A stretch of DNA of 64,000 bases from assembly GCF_013377755.1 (NCBI RefSeq), contig NZ_JABXWR010000001.1, positions 445,104-509,103 of the forward strand, written 5' to 3'. The DNA is from Methanofollis tationis (lineage in GTDB: Archaea > Halobacteriota > Methanomicrobia > Methanomicrobiales > Methanofollaceae). Under the pieces are notes generated by a model that saw only the letters and a list, made by a program, of their open reading frames with translations, had not been told where the DNA came from and did no database searches. The stretch's first letter is position 1. Each line of letters begins with the position of its first letter. Positions 1 to 9,083 of the stretch are shown here, piece by piece. The position numbers and the translations under genes were made by a program.

Positions 1-2
1 GC

Positions 3-761
3 CTGATCGAGGGGATGCGCTCCAGCATCGGGGGTATGCAGGCCACCGGAACAGCAGGTTTCGCCGACTTCAGGGAGGGGGGGGCTGACGGCGTTACGGC
101 ACTCCGCGAAGCGGTTCAGGGGGAACCGATCCTCCCGCTGATCTTCGGCAGAGAAGGGGGCGAGACTATCGCCGACGGGATCGGCATCAGCAGTGCACGG
201 GATATCCCTGACACCGAGGAGCAGGTCAGACGGGCCAGGGCCGCCGGCAGGCTGGTGGCATTCCATGCCGGCGAGAAGGACCCGGACGACATCGACGCCG
301 CCCTCTGCTATGACCCCGACCTCCTCGTCCACTGCACCCACGCCACCAGAGGGCAGCTCAGGGCGATCGCCGATGCCGGCGTGCCCATCGCCGTCTGTAT
401 CCGATCCAACTGGACCCTCGGCGTCACCTGCGATGCCGGGAGGCCGCCGGTCAGAGAGATGGCAGCGTGCGGCTGCACCTGGTACATCGGCACCGACAAC
501 GTGATGTTTGTCCAGCCCGATATGCTCAGAGAGATGTCTTTCTGCGAAACCGTCACTCGAATGCCTCCCGAAGAGATCCTGCGCGCTGCTGTCGGCGGTG
601 CTGCGCTCGCCGGCAGGTCTTTCCTGATAAAAAAAGGCAGCCGGGCGAATTTTATCATAATAAACCCTGAAAGGGCGGGTCTTGGGTTCAGCCCGGACCC
701 GGTCGCTTCCATGGTAAAACGAGTTGGAGAGCGATCCATACTGCAAACTGTTATAAATTGA
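3..761 (+). CDS. Amidohydrolase-family protein (5' end outside window)
   Basis: The frame is open from the first bases of the window, so this is the C-terminal part of a larger protein. It resembles the metal-dependent amidohydrolase/cytosine deaminase-type TIM barrel: AFHAGE, LVHCTHA and GTDN carry His, His and Asp in the order expected for metal and catalytic ligands on the later barrel strands. The C-terminal part (GSRANFIIINPE) matches the small beta domain that closes these enzymes. The substrate cannot be told from the fragment. It ends about 45 bp before the next gene on the same strand, which has its own Shine-Dalgarno site. Confidence 0.7.
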   Translation: MIEGMRSSIGGMQATGTAGFADFREGGADGVTALREAVQGEPILPLIFGREGGETIADGIGISSARDIPDTEEQVRRARAAGRLVAFHAGEKDPDDIDAALCYDPDLLVHCTHATRGQLRAIADAGVPIAVCIRSNWTLGVTCDAGRPPVREMAACGCTWYIGTDNVMFVQPDMLREMSFCETVTRMPPEEILRAAVGGAALAGRSFLIKKGSRANFIIINPERAGLGFSPDPVASMVKRVGERSILQTVIN

Positions 762-805
762 TAGATTGAATAAAATAGCAGATTCCGGTTTTGTGAGGTG
801 TAGCC

Positions 806-1231
806 ATGTTTAAAAAAATCGTCGTCGCTATCGACGGGTCAGATATCAGCCTGAAGGCGCTTGAGGTTGCTCTGTCTGAGGCCCGGATCTGGAATGCTGA
901 ACTCCATGTGATCTACGTCGTCGAAACCAGCATGTTCTCCTCCATCCCCATGGACAACACCTGGGAAATTATCTACTCGCTCCTTGAAAGCGAAGGAAAA
1001 GAGGTCTTCCAGAAGAGCAAGGAACGTGCCGCACAGGACGGAGTCTCGCTCATCACGCACCTCAAGGACGGACATGCCGGCAACGAGATCGTCTCCCTTG
1101 CCGAAGATCTGCACGCCGACCTGATCGTGATCGGTTCGCGTGGGAAGACCAATATCGATCGCCTCCTCCTTGGCAGCGTTTCGGAGCATGTTGTTCGGAA
1201 CAGCAGCTGTACGACGATGGTGGTGAGATAA
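806..1231 (+). CDS. Universal stress protein, UspA family
   Basis: A 141-aa single-domain Usp protein. It opens with the usual beta strand KKIVVAIDGS and ends with VIGSRGKTNIDRLLLGS-VSEHVV, which fits the G-2X-G-9X-G(S/T) nucleotide-binding signature, so it is probably of the ATP-binding subtype. GAGGTG lies six bases before the ATG and fixes the start. It is followed after 20 bp by a CBS-domain protein; both families bind adenosine nucleotides, so the pair may sense energy state (inference). A soluble cytoplasmic dimer is expected. Confidence 0.92.
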   Translation: MFKKIVVAIDGSDISLKALEVALSEARIWNAELHVIYVVETSMFSSIPMDNTWEIIYSLLESEGKEVFQKSKERAAQDGVSLITHLKDGHAGNEIVSLAEDLHADLIVIGSRGKTNIDRLLLGSVSEHVVRNSSCTTMVVR

Positions 1232-1251
1232 TTCCCGTTGACGTCACCGAG

Positions 1252-2103
1252 ATGTTCGTCCAGGACTACATGACAAAGGATGTGGTCTCCGTTGAGATCC
1301 CGAGCAACCGCGATGATATCCTCAAGATACTGAAAAGGACCGGTATCTCGGGCATCCCGGTACGAGAACGGGGCAAGGTCGTCGGCGTGGTGACCCGAAA
1401 AGATCTCCTCCGCAAGTCCGAGGAGACGCAGGTGGCGCTCCTGATGTCACAGAATCCCGTTGTGGTAACGCCTGATACCCCGCTCTCTGATGCAGCGGCG
1501 GTGATGGTCAGGCATAACTACCGGAGACTGCCGGTCGTCGACGACAACGGTAGCCTTGTCGGGCTGCTCAGCGTGGCCGACCTCATTGCGGCGATTGCCC
1601 AGCTGCGGATCAAGGATGAGATCAGGGACTACTACCTCAGCAGCACCTTTGCCCTCTGGGAGGAGACGCCGCTCCCCCTTGTCGGTCGGATCATGGAGAT
1701 CTCCGATGTCGAGGCCGTTCCGATCATGGACGAGCGTGGCGTGGTATCGGGGATCATCTCTGAGCGCGACCTGATCAGGAACTCCCACATCGAGGATTCG
1801 GTCGAGGTCTCAGATTTCTCCAACGGGACCGACGACGACGAATGGACCTGGGAGAGCATCAGGGACATGCACACGGTCAGCTATGGGGTCTCCAAGGTCC
1901 AGCTCCCTGAACGGCCGGTCAGGACGGCGATGGTGAAGAATGTCGTCACCGTCCCGAAGAACGCCGGTGTCTCTGAGTGTGCCCTTCTCATGAAGCGTTC
2001 CCGTGTCGACCAGCTGCCGGTGGTCAATGGGGACAAAAGACTCATCGCCATGCTCTTTGACCGCGAGTTGATCCGGGTGCTCTGCAGGGGCCAGGATCAA
2101 TAA
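1252..2103 (+). CDS. Four-CBS-domain protein
   Basis: A 283-aa protein made of four CBS motifs in two Bateman pairs, without an attached enzyme domain. Repeats begin near residues 1 ([12 protein letters not shown]), 65 ([20 protein letters not shown]), 130 and 224 ([18 protein letters not shown]), each with the G-V/I-V-T/S-RKDLL or DRELI type ending. Such proteins bind AMP, ATP or SAM and regulate partners; no partner can be named here. It lies 20 bp after the Usp gene and probably shares its transcript. No clear Shine-Dalgarno precedes this ATG. Confidence 0.88.
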   Translation: MFVQDYMTKDVVSVEIPSNRDDILKILKRTGISGIPVRERGKVVGVVTRKDLLRKSEETQVALLMSQNPVVVTPDTPLSDAAAVMVRHNYRRLPVVDDNGSLVGLLSVADLIAAIAQLRIKDEIRDYYLSSTFALWEETPLPLVGRIMEISDVEAVPIMDERGVVSGIISERDLIRNSHIEDSVEVSDFSNGTDDDEWTWESIRDMHTVSYGVSKVQLPERPVRTAMVKNVVTVPKNAGVSECALLMKRSRVDQLPVVNGDKRLIAMLFDRELIRVLCRGQDQ

Positions 2104-2120
2104 CCTTTAAATTTATTGAT
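2104..2120 (+). promoter_or_regulatory. Candidate TATA region before psmB
   Basis: The AT-rich stretch CTTTAAATTTATTG follows the CBS stop codon and resembles an archaeal TATA box. It lies about 75 bp before the psmB ATG, implying a leader of roughly 45 nt, which fits the presence of a GGGGGT ribosome-binding site just before that ATG. Confidence 0.45.
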
Positions 2121-2183
2121 ATCTCTAATACAGATAACGCTTTTACAAAATTTTTAGCGTGTAATTTTAATGGGGGTATTTCA

Positions 2184-2822
2184 ATGCCTGAGATTAATCA
2201 GGAGATTATGAAAGGCACCACGACAGTGGGGCTCGTATTCGATGAGGGTATCGTTCTCGCAACTGAAAAACGTGCGACGATGGGAACTCTTATCGCCAGC
2301 AAAACTGCAAAAAAAGTGTACCAGATAGCGGACCGCATCGGTATGACAACCGCCGGCGGCGTTGGCGACGCCCAGTCGCTCGCCCGCCTCATGCAGGTGG
2401 AGTGCAGCCTGTACAAGGTCCGCCATGGCAAACCGATCTCCGTCGGTGCTGCGGCGACCCTGCTCTCCAACTACCTGCAGCAGAACCGCTATTACCCGTA
2501 TTATGTCCAGCTCCTCGTCGGCGGCGTGGACCGCAATGGACCGAGCGTTTACTCGGTCGATGCGATGGGCGGCGCCTCGAAGGAGACCGACATCGTCTCG
2601 ACCGGCTCGGGCTCTCCGATGGCCTACGGCGTGCTTGAGGACCGGTACCACGCTGATATGAAGGAGACCGAGGCGGTCGACCTTGCCACCCGTTCCCTCA
2701 AGGCCGCGATGCGCCGTGACTCCGCATCTGGCGAGAATATCAGTATCGTTGTGATCACCAGAGATAAATACGAGGAAACGGCCGTTCAGGTCACCCAGAG
2801 GAAACCAGAACTTACCCGCTAA
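2184..2822 (+). CDS. psmB: Proteasome beta subunit
   Basis: A 212-aa beta subunit of the archaeal 20S proteasome. A short propeptide ends at Gly11 and autocleavage would expose Thr12 (KG|TTTVG). Counting from that Thr, Glu17 (in [10 protein letters not shown]) and Lys33 (in KTAKKVYQI) fall exactly where the catalytic residues of archaeal beta subunits lie, so an active threonine protease is predicted. GGGGGT precedes the ATG. The aCPSF1 gene follows after 20 bp, an arrangement known from many archaea. The alpha subunit is not in the window. Confidence 0.97.
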   Translation: MPEINQEIMKGTTTVGLVFDEGIVLATEKRATMGTLIASKTAKKVYQIADRIGMTTAGGVGDAQSLARLMQVECSLYKVRHGKPISVGAAATLLSNYLQQNRYYPYYVQLLVGGVDRNGPSVYSVDAMGGASKETDIVSTGSGSPMAYGVLEDRYHADMKETEAVDLATRSLKAAMRRDSASGENISIVVITRDKYEETAVQVTQRKPELTR

Positions 2823-2842
2823 CTTTTTTTAGGACGATATTA

Positions 2843-4732
2843 ATGTTGATTGAGGACAGACTCAAGGAACTCAGGGATAAGATCAATACCAAGGTCCCGG
2901 CCGGGATCACCATCTCTGATGTTGAATTTGAAGGCCCCGAGCTGGTCATCTACACCGATGACCCCAAAAAGTTCGCCGACCAGGAGGATCTGATCAGGGT
3001 TCTCGCGCGGGAACTGCGCAAACGCATCGTCGTGAGACCGAACATCCTTGAAGACCCTGAGACGGCTGCAACGAAGATCAAATCGGTCGTCCCTGACAAC
3101 GCCGGCATTTCCGATATCTTTTTTGATCCCGACACCGGCGAGGTGCTGATCGAAGCGGAAAAGCCCGGCATCGTCATCGGAAAAAACGGGGCGACGCTGC
3201 GCGATATCACCAAGAGTACCTGCTGGACCCCCAAAGTCGTCCGCACCCCGCCGATCGAGAGTTCGACCGTCAAACAGGTCCGTCAGTACCTCAGGTCGGT
3301 CAAGGACGAGCGCAAGACTTTCCTGCGCACGATCGGCCGGCGGATCCACCGGGACGTAATTGCAAAGGACCAGTGGGTGCGGGTCACGACCCTCGGCTGC
3401 TGCCGCGAGGTCGGACGGGCGGCGTTCCTCTTAACGACTCCTGAGAGCCGTGTCCTCATCGACTGCGGCGAAAAGCCCGGGAGCACGACGAGCACGCCGT
3501 ACATCTATGTCCCCGAGATCTCGCCCCTCTCGTCGCTCGACGCCGTCGTCCTCACCCATGCTCACCTTGACCACTGCGCACTCGTCCCGCTCCTCTTTAA
3601 ATACGGTTATGACGGCCCGGTGTACTCGACCCCCCCGACACGCGACCTGGCTGCCATGCTCCAGTTAGATTACCTCGACGTCGTCAAAAAAGAGAGCGGG
3701 AGACAGCCGTACACCTCAAACGAGGTGAAAGAGTATATCAAGCACTCGATCACGCTCAACTATGGTTCGGTCACCGACATTGCGCCTGATATCAAACTCA
3801 CCTTCCATAATGCCGGTCATATCCTCGGTTCGGCGATCGCCCACTTCCATCTTGGCGACGGCCTCTACAACATCGCCTTCACCGGGGACTTCAACTACCA
3901 GAAGACCCGTCTCTTCTCCCCGGCAGTCTCGACCTTCCCCCGCCTCGAAGCCCTGTTCATGGAGAGTACCTACGGCGGGGCAAATGCCCTTCAGCCAGAC
4001 CGCGAGGACGCGGAGGCAAAGCTCTACGATATCGTGACAAGGACGATCGAGCGGGGCGGCAAGGTAGTCATTCCCGCATTCGCCGTCGGTCGGTCCCAGG
4101 AGGTCATGCTCGCCCTCGAAGAGGGGATGAGAAAGGAGAAGATCCCGCGGGTGAAGGTCTATCTCGACGGCATGATCAAGGAGGCGACGGCGATCCACAC
4201 CACCTACCCGGAGTATCTCAATGCGGACCTCCGCAACCAGATCTTCAGGGACGGCATGAACCCCTTCCTTGCAGAATGCTTTGTTCAGGTCGACTCGTCA
4301 GACCTGCGCGAGAAGGTGATCGGCGGCGACCCCTGTGTCATCGTCACTACCAGCGGCATGCTCAGCGGCGGTCCGGTGATGGAGTACCTCTACGCCCTCG
4401 CCCCTGACGAGCGCAACACGCTTATCTTCGTCGGCTACCAGGCCGAAGGGACCTTCGGCCGCCGCCTCCAGAAAGGCTGGCGCGAGATCCCGGTCGGCAA
4501 CCGGGAGACGATGGTCGTGAAACTGGAGATTGAAACGGTCGACGGTTTCTCCGGCCACTCAGACCGGAAACAGTTGATGGGCTTTATCCAGCATATCCAG
4601 CCGCGGCCTGAGAAGATCTTTACAATCCACGGGGACGAGAACAGCACCATCGACCTTGCCAGCTCGATCTACAAGCGTTTCCACATCGAGACGCGCTCGC
4701 CCCTGAACCTTGAGACCTACCGTATGGTATAA
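2843..4732 (+). CDS. aCPSF1/FttA, KH-domain beta-CASP ribonuclease and transcription termination factor
   Basis: A 629-aa protein with the architecture of archaeal CPSF1 (FttA): two N-terminal KH-like domains (about residues 1-145, with [13 protein letters not shown] as a KH GXXG loop), a metallo-beta-lactamase core with HAHLDH at residues 239-244, and a beta-CASP insertion plus the C-terminal GFSGHSDR and IHGDEN motifs. The family cleaves nascent RNA and terminates transcription at U-tracts. All visible metal ligands are present. It follows psmB by 20 bp and precedes an MFS gene by 5 bp. Confidence 0.95.
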   Translation: MLIEDRLKELRDKINTKVPAGITISDVEFEGPELVIYTDDPKKFADQEDLIRVLARELRKRIVVRPNILEDPETAATKIKSVVPDNAGISDIFFDPDTGEVLIEAEKPGIVIGKNGATLRDITKSTCWTPKVVRTPPIESSTVKQVRQYLRSVKDERKTFLRTIGRRIHRDVIAKDQWVRVTTLGCCREVGRAAFLLTTPESRVLIDCGEKPGSTTSTPYIYVPEISPLSSLDAVVLTHAHLDHCALVPLLFKYGYDGPVYSTPPTRDLAAMLQLDYLDVVKKESGRQPYTSNEVKEYIKHSITLNYGSVTDIAPDIKLTFHNAGHILGSAIAHFHLGDGLYNIAFTGDFNYQKTRLFSPAVSTFPRLEALFMESTYGGANALQPDREDAEAKLYDIVTRTIERGGKVVIPAFAVGRSQEVMLALEEGMRKEKIPRVKVYLDGMIKEATAIHTTYPEYLNADLRNQIFRDGMNPFLAECFVQVDSSDLREKVIGGDPCVIVTTSGMLSGGPVMEYLYALAPDERNTLIFVGYQAEGTFGRRLQKGWREIPVGNRETMVVKLEIETVDGFSGHSDRKQLMGFIQHIQPRPEKIFTIHGDENSTIDLASSIYKRFHIETRSPLNLETYRMV

Positions 4733-4737
4733 TTCAG

Positions 4738-5802
4738 ATGAAGCAGCGCCTGCCCCTCCTGCTCGGTGTCTTTGTCGTCATGGCGCTTTCAAACGCCGTG
4801 GTGCCGGTCCTGCCCTCGCTGGCCGAGGGCACCGCCCTGCAGGGCGCCATTTATTCGGCGTATTTTTTCGGGGCGATGCTGACGGTTATCCCGGCCGGAA
4901 TCCTTTCTGATCGTATCGGGAGGGTACCGCTGCTCCGGGCCGGGCTTGTTCTCACCCTCCTGAGCGGGGCCCTGATCCTGGCCATATCAGATCCCGTCGC
5001 CCTGCCTGCCATCCGTGCGGTGGAGGGGGTCGCCGCCGGCCTCTTCGTGCCTGCGGCGATGTCCTGGATCAATCTCCAGCCCGATCACGAGCGGATGAGC
5101 GGCAACTTCATCGCCGCCCTGAACCTCGGGCTGGTTTCCGGGCTTGTCCTCTCAGGCTGGCTCACCGTGCCTGTGGGGGTGCTTGGCGGGGTCATCGTCT
5201 TTACCACCTTCACGGCAGTTCCCCTGCTGATGACGGTCTTTGTGGGGGAGACGGCCGGGCCGGGGCGGGGGCGGGCCGACCTGCTCGGCGTTGGCAGAGA
5301 GAATTTCTGGCTGTACATCTCGGCGATCGTGCTGGTCGGGGCGACCGGGGTGGTGACCACCCTGTACCCCGACTTCAGCGGCGAATCGGCGGCGAACCTG
5401 GGGGTGCAGCTCGGACTGATGAACGTGGCGACGATCGTCGCCTCTCTTACGGCGTCCCGGTTTCACCTTGCCCCGATCCCGACGATCAGGGTCTCCGCCG
5501 TTTTGATGGCGGCGGCGGTGGCGCTCTCGTTCTTTACGCCGGCGGCGTTTGTGTTCATCGGGGGGATCGCCGGTGTGGTGATGATCGCCCAGATCAACTA
5601 TCTTGCAGCGAATCCCGGACAGCAGGGAGCGATCATGGGACTCTTCAACGCCTCCAGCTATGCCGGGATGACGCTCTTACCGTTCGCTGCCGGCGTGGTC
5701 GCCGAAGTGGAGAGTTTTTCTGCGGCATTCGCCGTTACCGCGATCCTTGCCGCCCTGATGGCCGTGACGATCGGGCGGTGCCGGTGTTATCTGGAATCAT
5801 AA
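4738..5802 (+). CDS. Major facilitator superfamily transporter
   Basis: A 354-aa hydrophobic protein with about ten to twelve membrane segments. The loop GILSDRIGRVPLLRAG after segment 2 is the MFS motif A (GxxxDRxGRRP type). No substrate-specific motif was recognised. It begins 5 bp after the aCPSF1 stop and so is probably co-transcribed, though no functional link is evident. It is somewhat shorter than the usual 400-residue MFS carrier. Confidence 0.85.
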   Translation: MKQRLPLLLGVFVVMALSNAVVPVLPSLAEGTALQGAIYSAYFFGAMLTVIPAGILSDRIGRVPLLRAGLVLTLLSGALILAISDPVALPAIRAVEGVAAGLFVPAAMSWINLQPDHERMSGNFIAALNLGLVSGLVLSGWLTVPVGVLGGVIVFTTFTAVPLLMTVFVGETAGPGRGRADLLGVGRENFWLYISAIVLVGATGVVTTLYPDFSGESAANLGVQLGLMNVATIVASLTASRFHLAPIPTIRVSAVLMAAAVALSFFTPAAFVFIGGIAGVVMIAQINYLAANPGQQGAIMGLFNASSYAGMTLLPFAAGVVAEVESFSAAFAVTAILAALMAVTIGRCRCYLES

Positions 5803-5814
5803 TGTGGAGAGATT

Positions 5815-6237
5815 ATGTCAGAGAAATGCGCATTTTTGGACCTGAACGGCGAAACCGTCCAGGAGAAGTTTGCCGCCCTCGGCATCGAGCCCGGGGCGAG
5901 TATTGATATCCTTGAACTCCAGCGGCTCTCGCGCTGCTATTCCTTGCGCTCAATCATCTACTTCGAGGATGAGATGGCGCGAAAAGGAGACCTTGAGGGC
6001 GATGAGAAGGAGTATGCGGGCTTTCCCGAGTCTGACCGCCCGTTTGTTTCCGTCGAGGCGTTTCTGAAGTTCGCCCGGGAGTACGACCCGTATGCCTTTG
6101 ATATCAGGCTCAAGGAGCTCCCGATCATGATCGAGATCGTCATGGTGGGCGAGATCGAGGGGACGCCCTACCTCACCGGGCTGATGCCCTTCCTGGACGA
6201 GCTCCAGGACTTTGAAGAGCCCGACGTCCTCGAGTGA
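5815..6237 (+). CDS. Conserved-looking protein of unknown function
   Basis: A 140-aa acidic, soluble protein, not recognised. GTGGAGAGATT just before the ATG is a good ribosome-binding site and the coding composition matches its neighbours. The N-terminus (KCAFLDLNGETVQEKFAALGIEPG) looks globular, and there is no signal peptide or metal motif. It begins 12 bp after the MFS gene, at the 3' end of the psmB-aCPSF1-MFS series, and is convergent with the RNase III gene, whose stop lies 5 bp away. Confidence 0.7.
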   Translation: MSEKCAFLDLNGETVQEKFAALGIEPGASIDILELQRLSRCYSLRSIIYFEDEMARKGDLEGDEKEYAGFPESDRPFVSVEAFLKFAREYDPYAFDIRLKELPIMIEIVMVGEIEGTPYLTGLMPFLDELQDFEEPDVLE

Positions 6238-6242
6238 ACTGC

Positions 6243-6950
6243 TCACGAGGGTGTTTCGAGCACCTCGAGGGCGACCCGTGCAGCCTCTTTTTTTGCGCCG
6301 GCCTTGCTCCCGCCGCTGCCGAAGGCGGAGAAGTGCCCGGCAACGGTGACGGCGCTGACAAATGTCGGGTCGTGGTCAGGGCCGTCCCTGGAGACGATCA
6401 GGTACTCCGGGAGGCCGAGGCGCTCCTGCTGGAGACGCTCCTGAAGGCGGCCGATCGTGTTTCCGCTCGGGTCGAAGTGGAGGATGTCGTCGGCGACAAG
6501 CCCGAGGACGATCGACCGTGTCCTGTCCAGGCCGATATGGAGGTACAGGGCGCAGATGAACGCCTCGAAGACGTCGGCGATGATTGAGGGTATGAGGGGC
6601 TGACCGACGCCGAGGAGGATGAGGTTTTCGAGCCCGATGCCGGTGCCCGGGACGATCGTGCCAAGGTGCTCGTTCTTTGTCGCCTCCATCCTCTTTGAAA
6701 GGGCTCCTTCGGAGCACTGGAAGGTACAGAGGAGGTACTCGGCGACGATAAAATTGAGGATGCGGTCCCCCAGGAATTCGAGGCGCTCGTAGTCCGGGCA
6801 GGGGAGGAGGCCGCAGGGGTTTTCATGGGCATAGGAGCGATGGGTGAACGCCCGGTTATAGCGTTCGAGCACGTCGTCCGGGATATCGGTGACGCCGATC
6901 TGCGGTTGCGCGAGAAATGTTTGGAGTGTTGTTTTTCGTTTCCAGTCCAT
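6243..6950 (-). CDS. rnc: Ribonuclease III
   Basis: A 235-aa protein with complete bacterial-type RNase III architecture. The endonuclease domain carries YERLEFLGD (Glu55, Glu58, Asp62) and ADVFEA (Asp126, Glu129), the five positions equivalent to the E. coli metal and catalytic residues; a double-stranded RNA binding domain follows (about 168-235, ending GGSKAGAKKEAARVAL). Cleavage of double-stranded RNA in rRNA or antisense processing is the family role. RNase III is uncommon in archaea, so horizontal acquisition is likely. It is divergent from the aldehyde dehydrogenase gene across 80 bp. Confidence 0.9.
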   Translation of the reverse strand: MDWKRKTTLQTFLAQPQIGVTDIPDDVLERYNRAFTHRSYAHENPCGLLPCPDYERLEFLGDRILNFIVAEYLLCTFQCSEGALSKRMEATKNEHLGTIVPGTGIGLENLILLGVGQPLIPSIIADVFEAFICALYLHIGLDRTRSIVLGLVADDILHFDPSGNTIGRLQERLQQERLGLPEYLIVSRDGPDHDPTFVSAVTVAGHFSAFGSGGSKAGAKKEAARVALEVLETPS

Positions 6951-7030
6951 CCGGATGCTCCGTGGATGATCGGTTCATGGGACGCCGATCGTGGGAAAAG
7001 TCTATTTCTCTTAAAAGATAGGTTTTTTCC

Positions 7031-8446
7031 ATGATGAAGATGCTGATCGGGGGTGCATGGACTGACGCCTCGTCCGGGCGGACGATGGATGTCGTCAACC
7101 CCGCCACCTGGACTGAGATCGGGAGCGTCCCGCTGGGCGGGCCCGAAGACGCCGGCGCGGCGGTGGAGGCGGCCGAGGGCGCTCTCGCCGGGTGGTCCGA
7201 AGTGCCGGCGCTGGAGCGCGGCAGGGTGCTCGCCCGGACCGCTGCCCTCGTGCGCGGGGAGGCGGAGAGGCTGGCGGCCCTTCTTGTCGCCGAGCAGGGT
7301 AAACCCCTCAGGGAGGCGACCGACGAGGTCAGGGGTTTTGCCTATATCCTGAAGTACTATGCCGGGCTTGCCTCGTCTCTCCACGGCGAGACGATGGCGA
7401 CGAAGGCCTATGGGCGGATCGTCATCGAGAAGAGGCCTCTGGGTGTCTGCGTCGGGATCGTGCCCTGGAACATGCCGGTGATCATCGCCGGGTGGAAGAT
7501 CGGGCCGGCGCTCCTTGCCGGCAACACCATGGTGCTCAAACCGGCGAGCACGACGCCGCTCACCACCCTCGAGATCGGCGAACTCTTTGTCAGGGCCGGG
7601 CTGCCGCCGGGCGTGCTCAATATCGTCACCGGACCCGGGGAGAGCCTCGGGGAGGCGCTGGTCACCCACCCGGCCGTCAGGAAAGTCTCGTTCACCGGCG
7701 AGGCCGGAACCGGGCGGCATGTCGCCGAGGCGGCGGCTCCCACGATGAAGCACCTGACCCTGGAACTCGGCGGGAGCGACCCTGCGATCGTCTGCGACGA
7801 CGCCGATCTCGAAGAGGCCGCCGCCGGCGTGGTCAGGGGGCGGTTCTACAACTGCGGGCAGGTCTGCACCGCCGTCAAACGGGTGTACGTCTTTTCCAGC
7901 GTTGCCGACCGGTTCAGGGCCCTTGTGAAGGAGAAGACGGAGCGGATCGTCGTCGGCGACGGCATGGAGGCCGGTGTCGGGATGGGCCCGCTGAGCAATG
8001 CCGCAGGCTACGAGAGGATGCAGCAGATCGCAGAGGATCTTTCTGGCGAGGCGCGGTTCCTTACCGGCGGTGCGGCGACCGGTACGAAGGGCTGGTTCTT
8101 TGCGCCGACGGTCGTCACCGACCTGCCCGCGGACGCCCTGCCCCTGCGCGAGGAGGTATTCGGCCCGATCCTGCCGGTGGTCGAGGTGGACGGTATCGAC
8201 GAGGCGATCGAGGGGGCGAACTCAACGCATTACGGCCTTGGCGCCTCTATCTGGACGAAAAGCCTGGAGCGGGCAGAACGCGGCTGTCGGGACCTTGAGG
8301 CCGGGATCGTCTGGGTGAACCAGCACCTGAAGATCCCGCCGGAAGCGCCGTTCGGCGGGACGAAGGGGAGCGGCATCGGGAGAGAGAACGGGCCGCGGGC
8401 GCTCGACCGCTATACCGAGGAGCGGTCGATCCTGATCCGGTTATGA
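7031..8446 (+). CDS. NAD(P)-dependent aldehyde dehydrogenase
   Basis: A 471-aa member of the ALDH superfamily of usual length. Motifs in order: VGIVPWNMP, the nucleotide-binding FTGEAGTGRHV, the glutamate general base in LELGGSDPAIV, the catalytic cysteine in NCGQVCTAVKR, and the C-terminal EAPFGGTKGSGIG. It is closest to the succinate-semialdehyde/lactaldehyde subgroup. Oxidation of an aldehyde to its acid is predicted; with the F420-dependent alcohol dehydrogenase and acetyl-CoA synthetase elsewhere in the window it could join alcohol oxidation to acetyl-CoA (inference). TTAAAAGA lies about 22 bp before the ATG, suggesting a near leaderless mRNA. A second ATG at 7034 is equally possible. 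Confidence 0.93.
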   Translation: MMKMLIGGAWTDASSGRTMDVVNPATWTEIGSVPLGGPEDAGAAVEAAEGALAGWSEVPALERGRVLARTAALVRGEAERLAALLVAEQGKPLREATDEVRGFAYILKYYAGLASSLHGETMATKAYGRIVIEKRPLGVCVGIVPWNMPVIIAGWKIGPALLAGNTMVLKPASTTPLTTLEIGELFVRAGLPPGVLNIVTGPGESLGEALVTHPAVRKVSFTGEAGTGRHVAEAAAPTMKHLTLELGGSDPAIVCDDADLEEAAAGVVRGRFYNCGQVCTAVKRVYVFSSVADRFRALVKEKTERIVVGDGMEAGVGMGPLSNAAGYERMQQIAEDLSGEARFLTGGAATGTKGWFFAPTVVTDLPADALPLREEVFGPILPVVEVDGIDEAIEGANSTHYGLGASIWTKSLERAERGCRDLEAGIVWVNQHLKIPPEAPFGGTKGSGIGRENGPRALDRYTEERSILIRL

Positions 8447-8581
8447 CCGTCGCCGTCTATCGCGTGAGGTCGGTCTGCTTCTCCGGAGATCCTCACGCAA
8501 AAAGACGCCCTGCCTGACCGGCGGCGGTGTGAGAAACAGGCCCGAACGGGCAAAGAACAAGAAAGGGAAGGGGTGTGATCT
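8447..8581. other. Intergenic spacer with short inverted repeat
   Basis: Between the convergent aldehyde dehydrogenase and SpeD-like genes. GCGTGAGG and CCTCACGC form an 8-bp inverted repeat around a 21-bp loop (about 8461-8505), followed by CACGCAAAAAGACGC, which resembles part of the hairpin repeat at 19716-19764. It may serve as a two-way 3' end; no T-tract typical of archaeal terminators is present. Confidence 0.35.
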
Positions 8582-9043
8582 TCAGTCTCTGAAGAGCACG
8601 TGGGTGGTCATCGAGCCGGCGCCAAAGAACTTCTTGCAGAACTCGGCCATCTGCTTGGGGCCGTAGGCCTTGCAGGAGAAGATGTCGAGGTAGGCGGCGT
8701 TGGTGTCGTTGGCGAAGTGACCGGAGATCAGGGAGGTCTCGATGAGCTGGGTCATGGAGTAGCCGGCAACCTTGGCGCACGGGCCGAAGTGGACGACGGT
8801 CGGCTCTCCGAAGCGCTTCATGTCGATGAGGTCGCAGAGCTCGACGATGAACCGCTTGATGAGGTCGGCGTCTCTGATCGCTGCCGGGTCGCAGTCCTTG
8901 AGATCGACGCTGGTGTAAAGCCCCCAGGAGCCCTGCTCATTGTATTTCTTGATGATCTCTTCGTCAGAGAGAGAGTCCCAGTAGTTCACGGTCTCGTTCA
9001 CGTTAAGCATGTCAGCCTGATTGCGGATATCGGTCTCAGTCAT
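8582..9043 (-). CDS. S-adenosylmethionine decarboxylase-like (SpeD-fold) protein
   Basis: A 153-aa protein aligning over its length with small SpeD enzymes: CD near the first helix, HFGP, and AAYLDIFSC in place of the usual AAIDLFTC. The self-cleavage site is changed: where SpeD has ESH, with Ser becoming the pyruvoyl group, this protein has ETSLISGHF, so ordinary pyruvoyl formation is doubtful. I recall homologues with the same ETSLISGHF motif, suggesting a distinct subfamily rather than a damaged gene. GGAGGGG at 9055-9062 favours the ATG at 9043 over an in-frame ATG at 9082. Decarboxylase activity is not assured. Confidence 0.75.
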   Translation of the reverse strand: MTETDIRNQADMLNVNETVNYWDSLSDEEIIKKYNEQGSWGLYTSVDLKDCDPAAIRDADLIKRFIVELCDLIDMKRFGEPTVVHFGPCAKVAGYSMTQLIETSLISGHFANDTNAAYLDIFSCKAYGPKQMAEFCKKFFGAGSMTTHVLFRD

Positions 9044-9054
9044 TTTTATCACAA

Positions 9055-9082
9055 CCCCCTCCGGAGAGATCTCTGGAGGCAT
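9055..9082 (-). promoter_or_regulatory. Hairpin that can hide the ribosome-binding site of the SpeD-like gene
   Basis: In the mRNA sense, CCUCC followed by AGAGAUCUCU and CCGGAGG can fold so that CCUCC pairs with the GGAGG part of the GGAGGGGG ribosome-binding site. The pairing lies 11 bases upstream of the chosen ATG. Such a structure could repress translation. This is read directly from sequence; regulatory use is inferred. Confidence 0.4.
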
Positions 9083-9083
9083 T

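Noticed and set aside
6398-7753. 451-codon open frame on the minus strand spanning RNase III and aldehyde dehydrogenase
   Set aside because: It is antisense to the well-supported aldehyde dehydrogenase and out of frame with RNase III; composition is Pro/Arg/Gly-rich as expected for shadow frames in GC-rich DNA.
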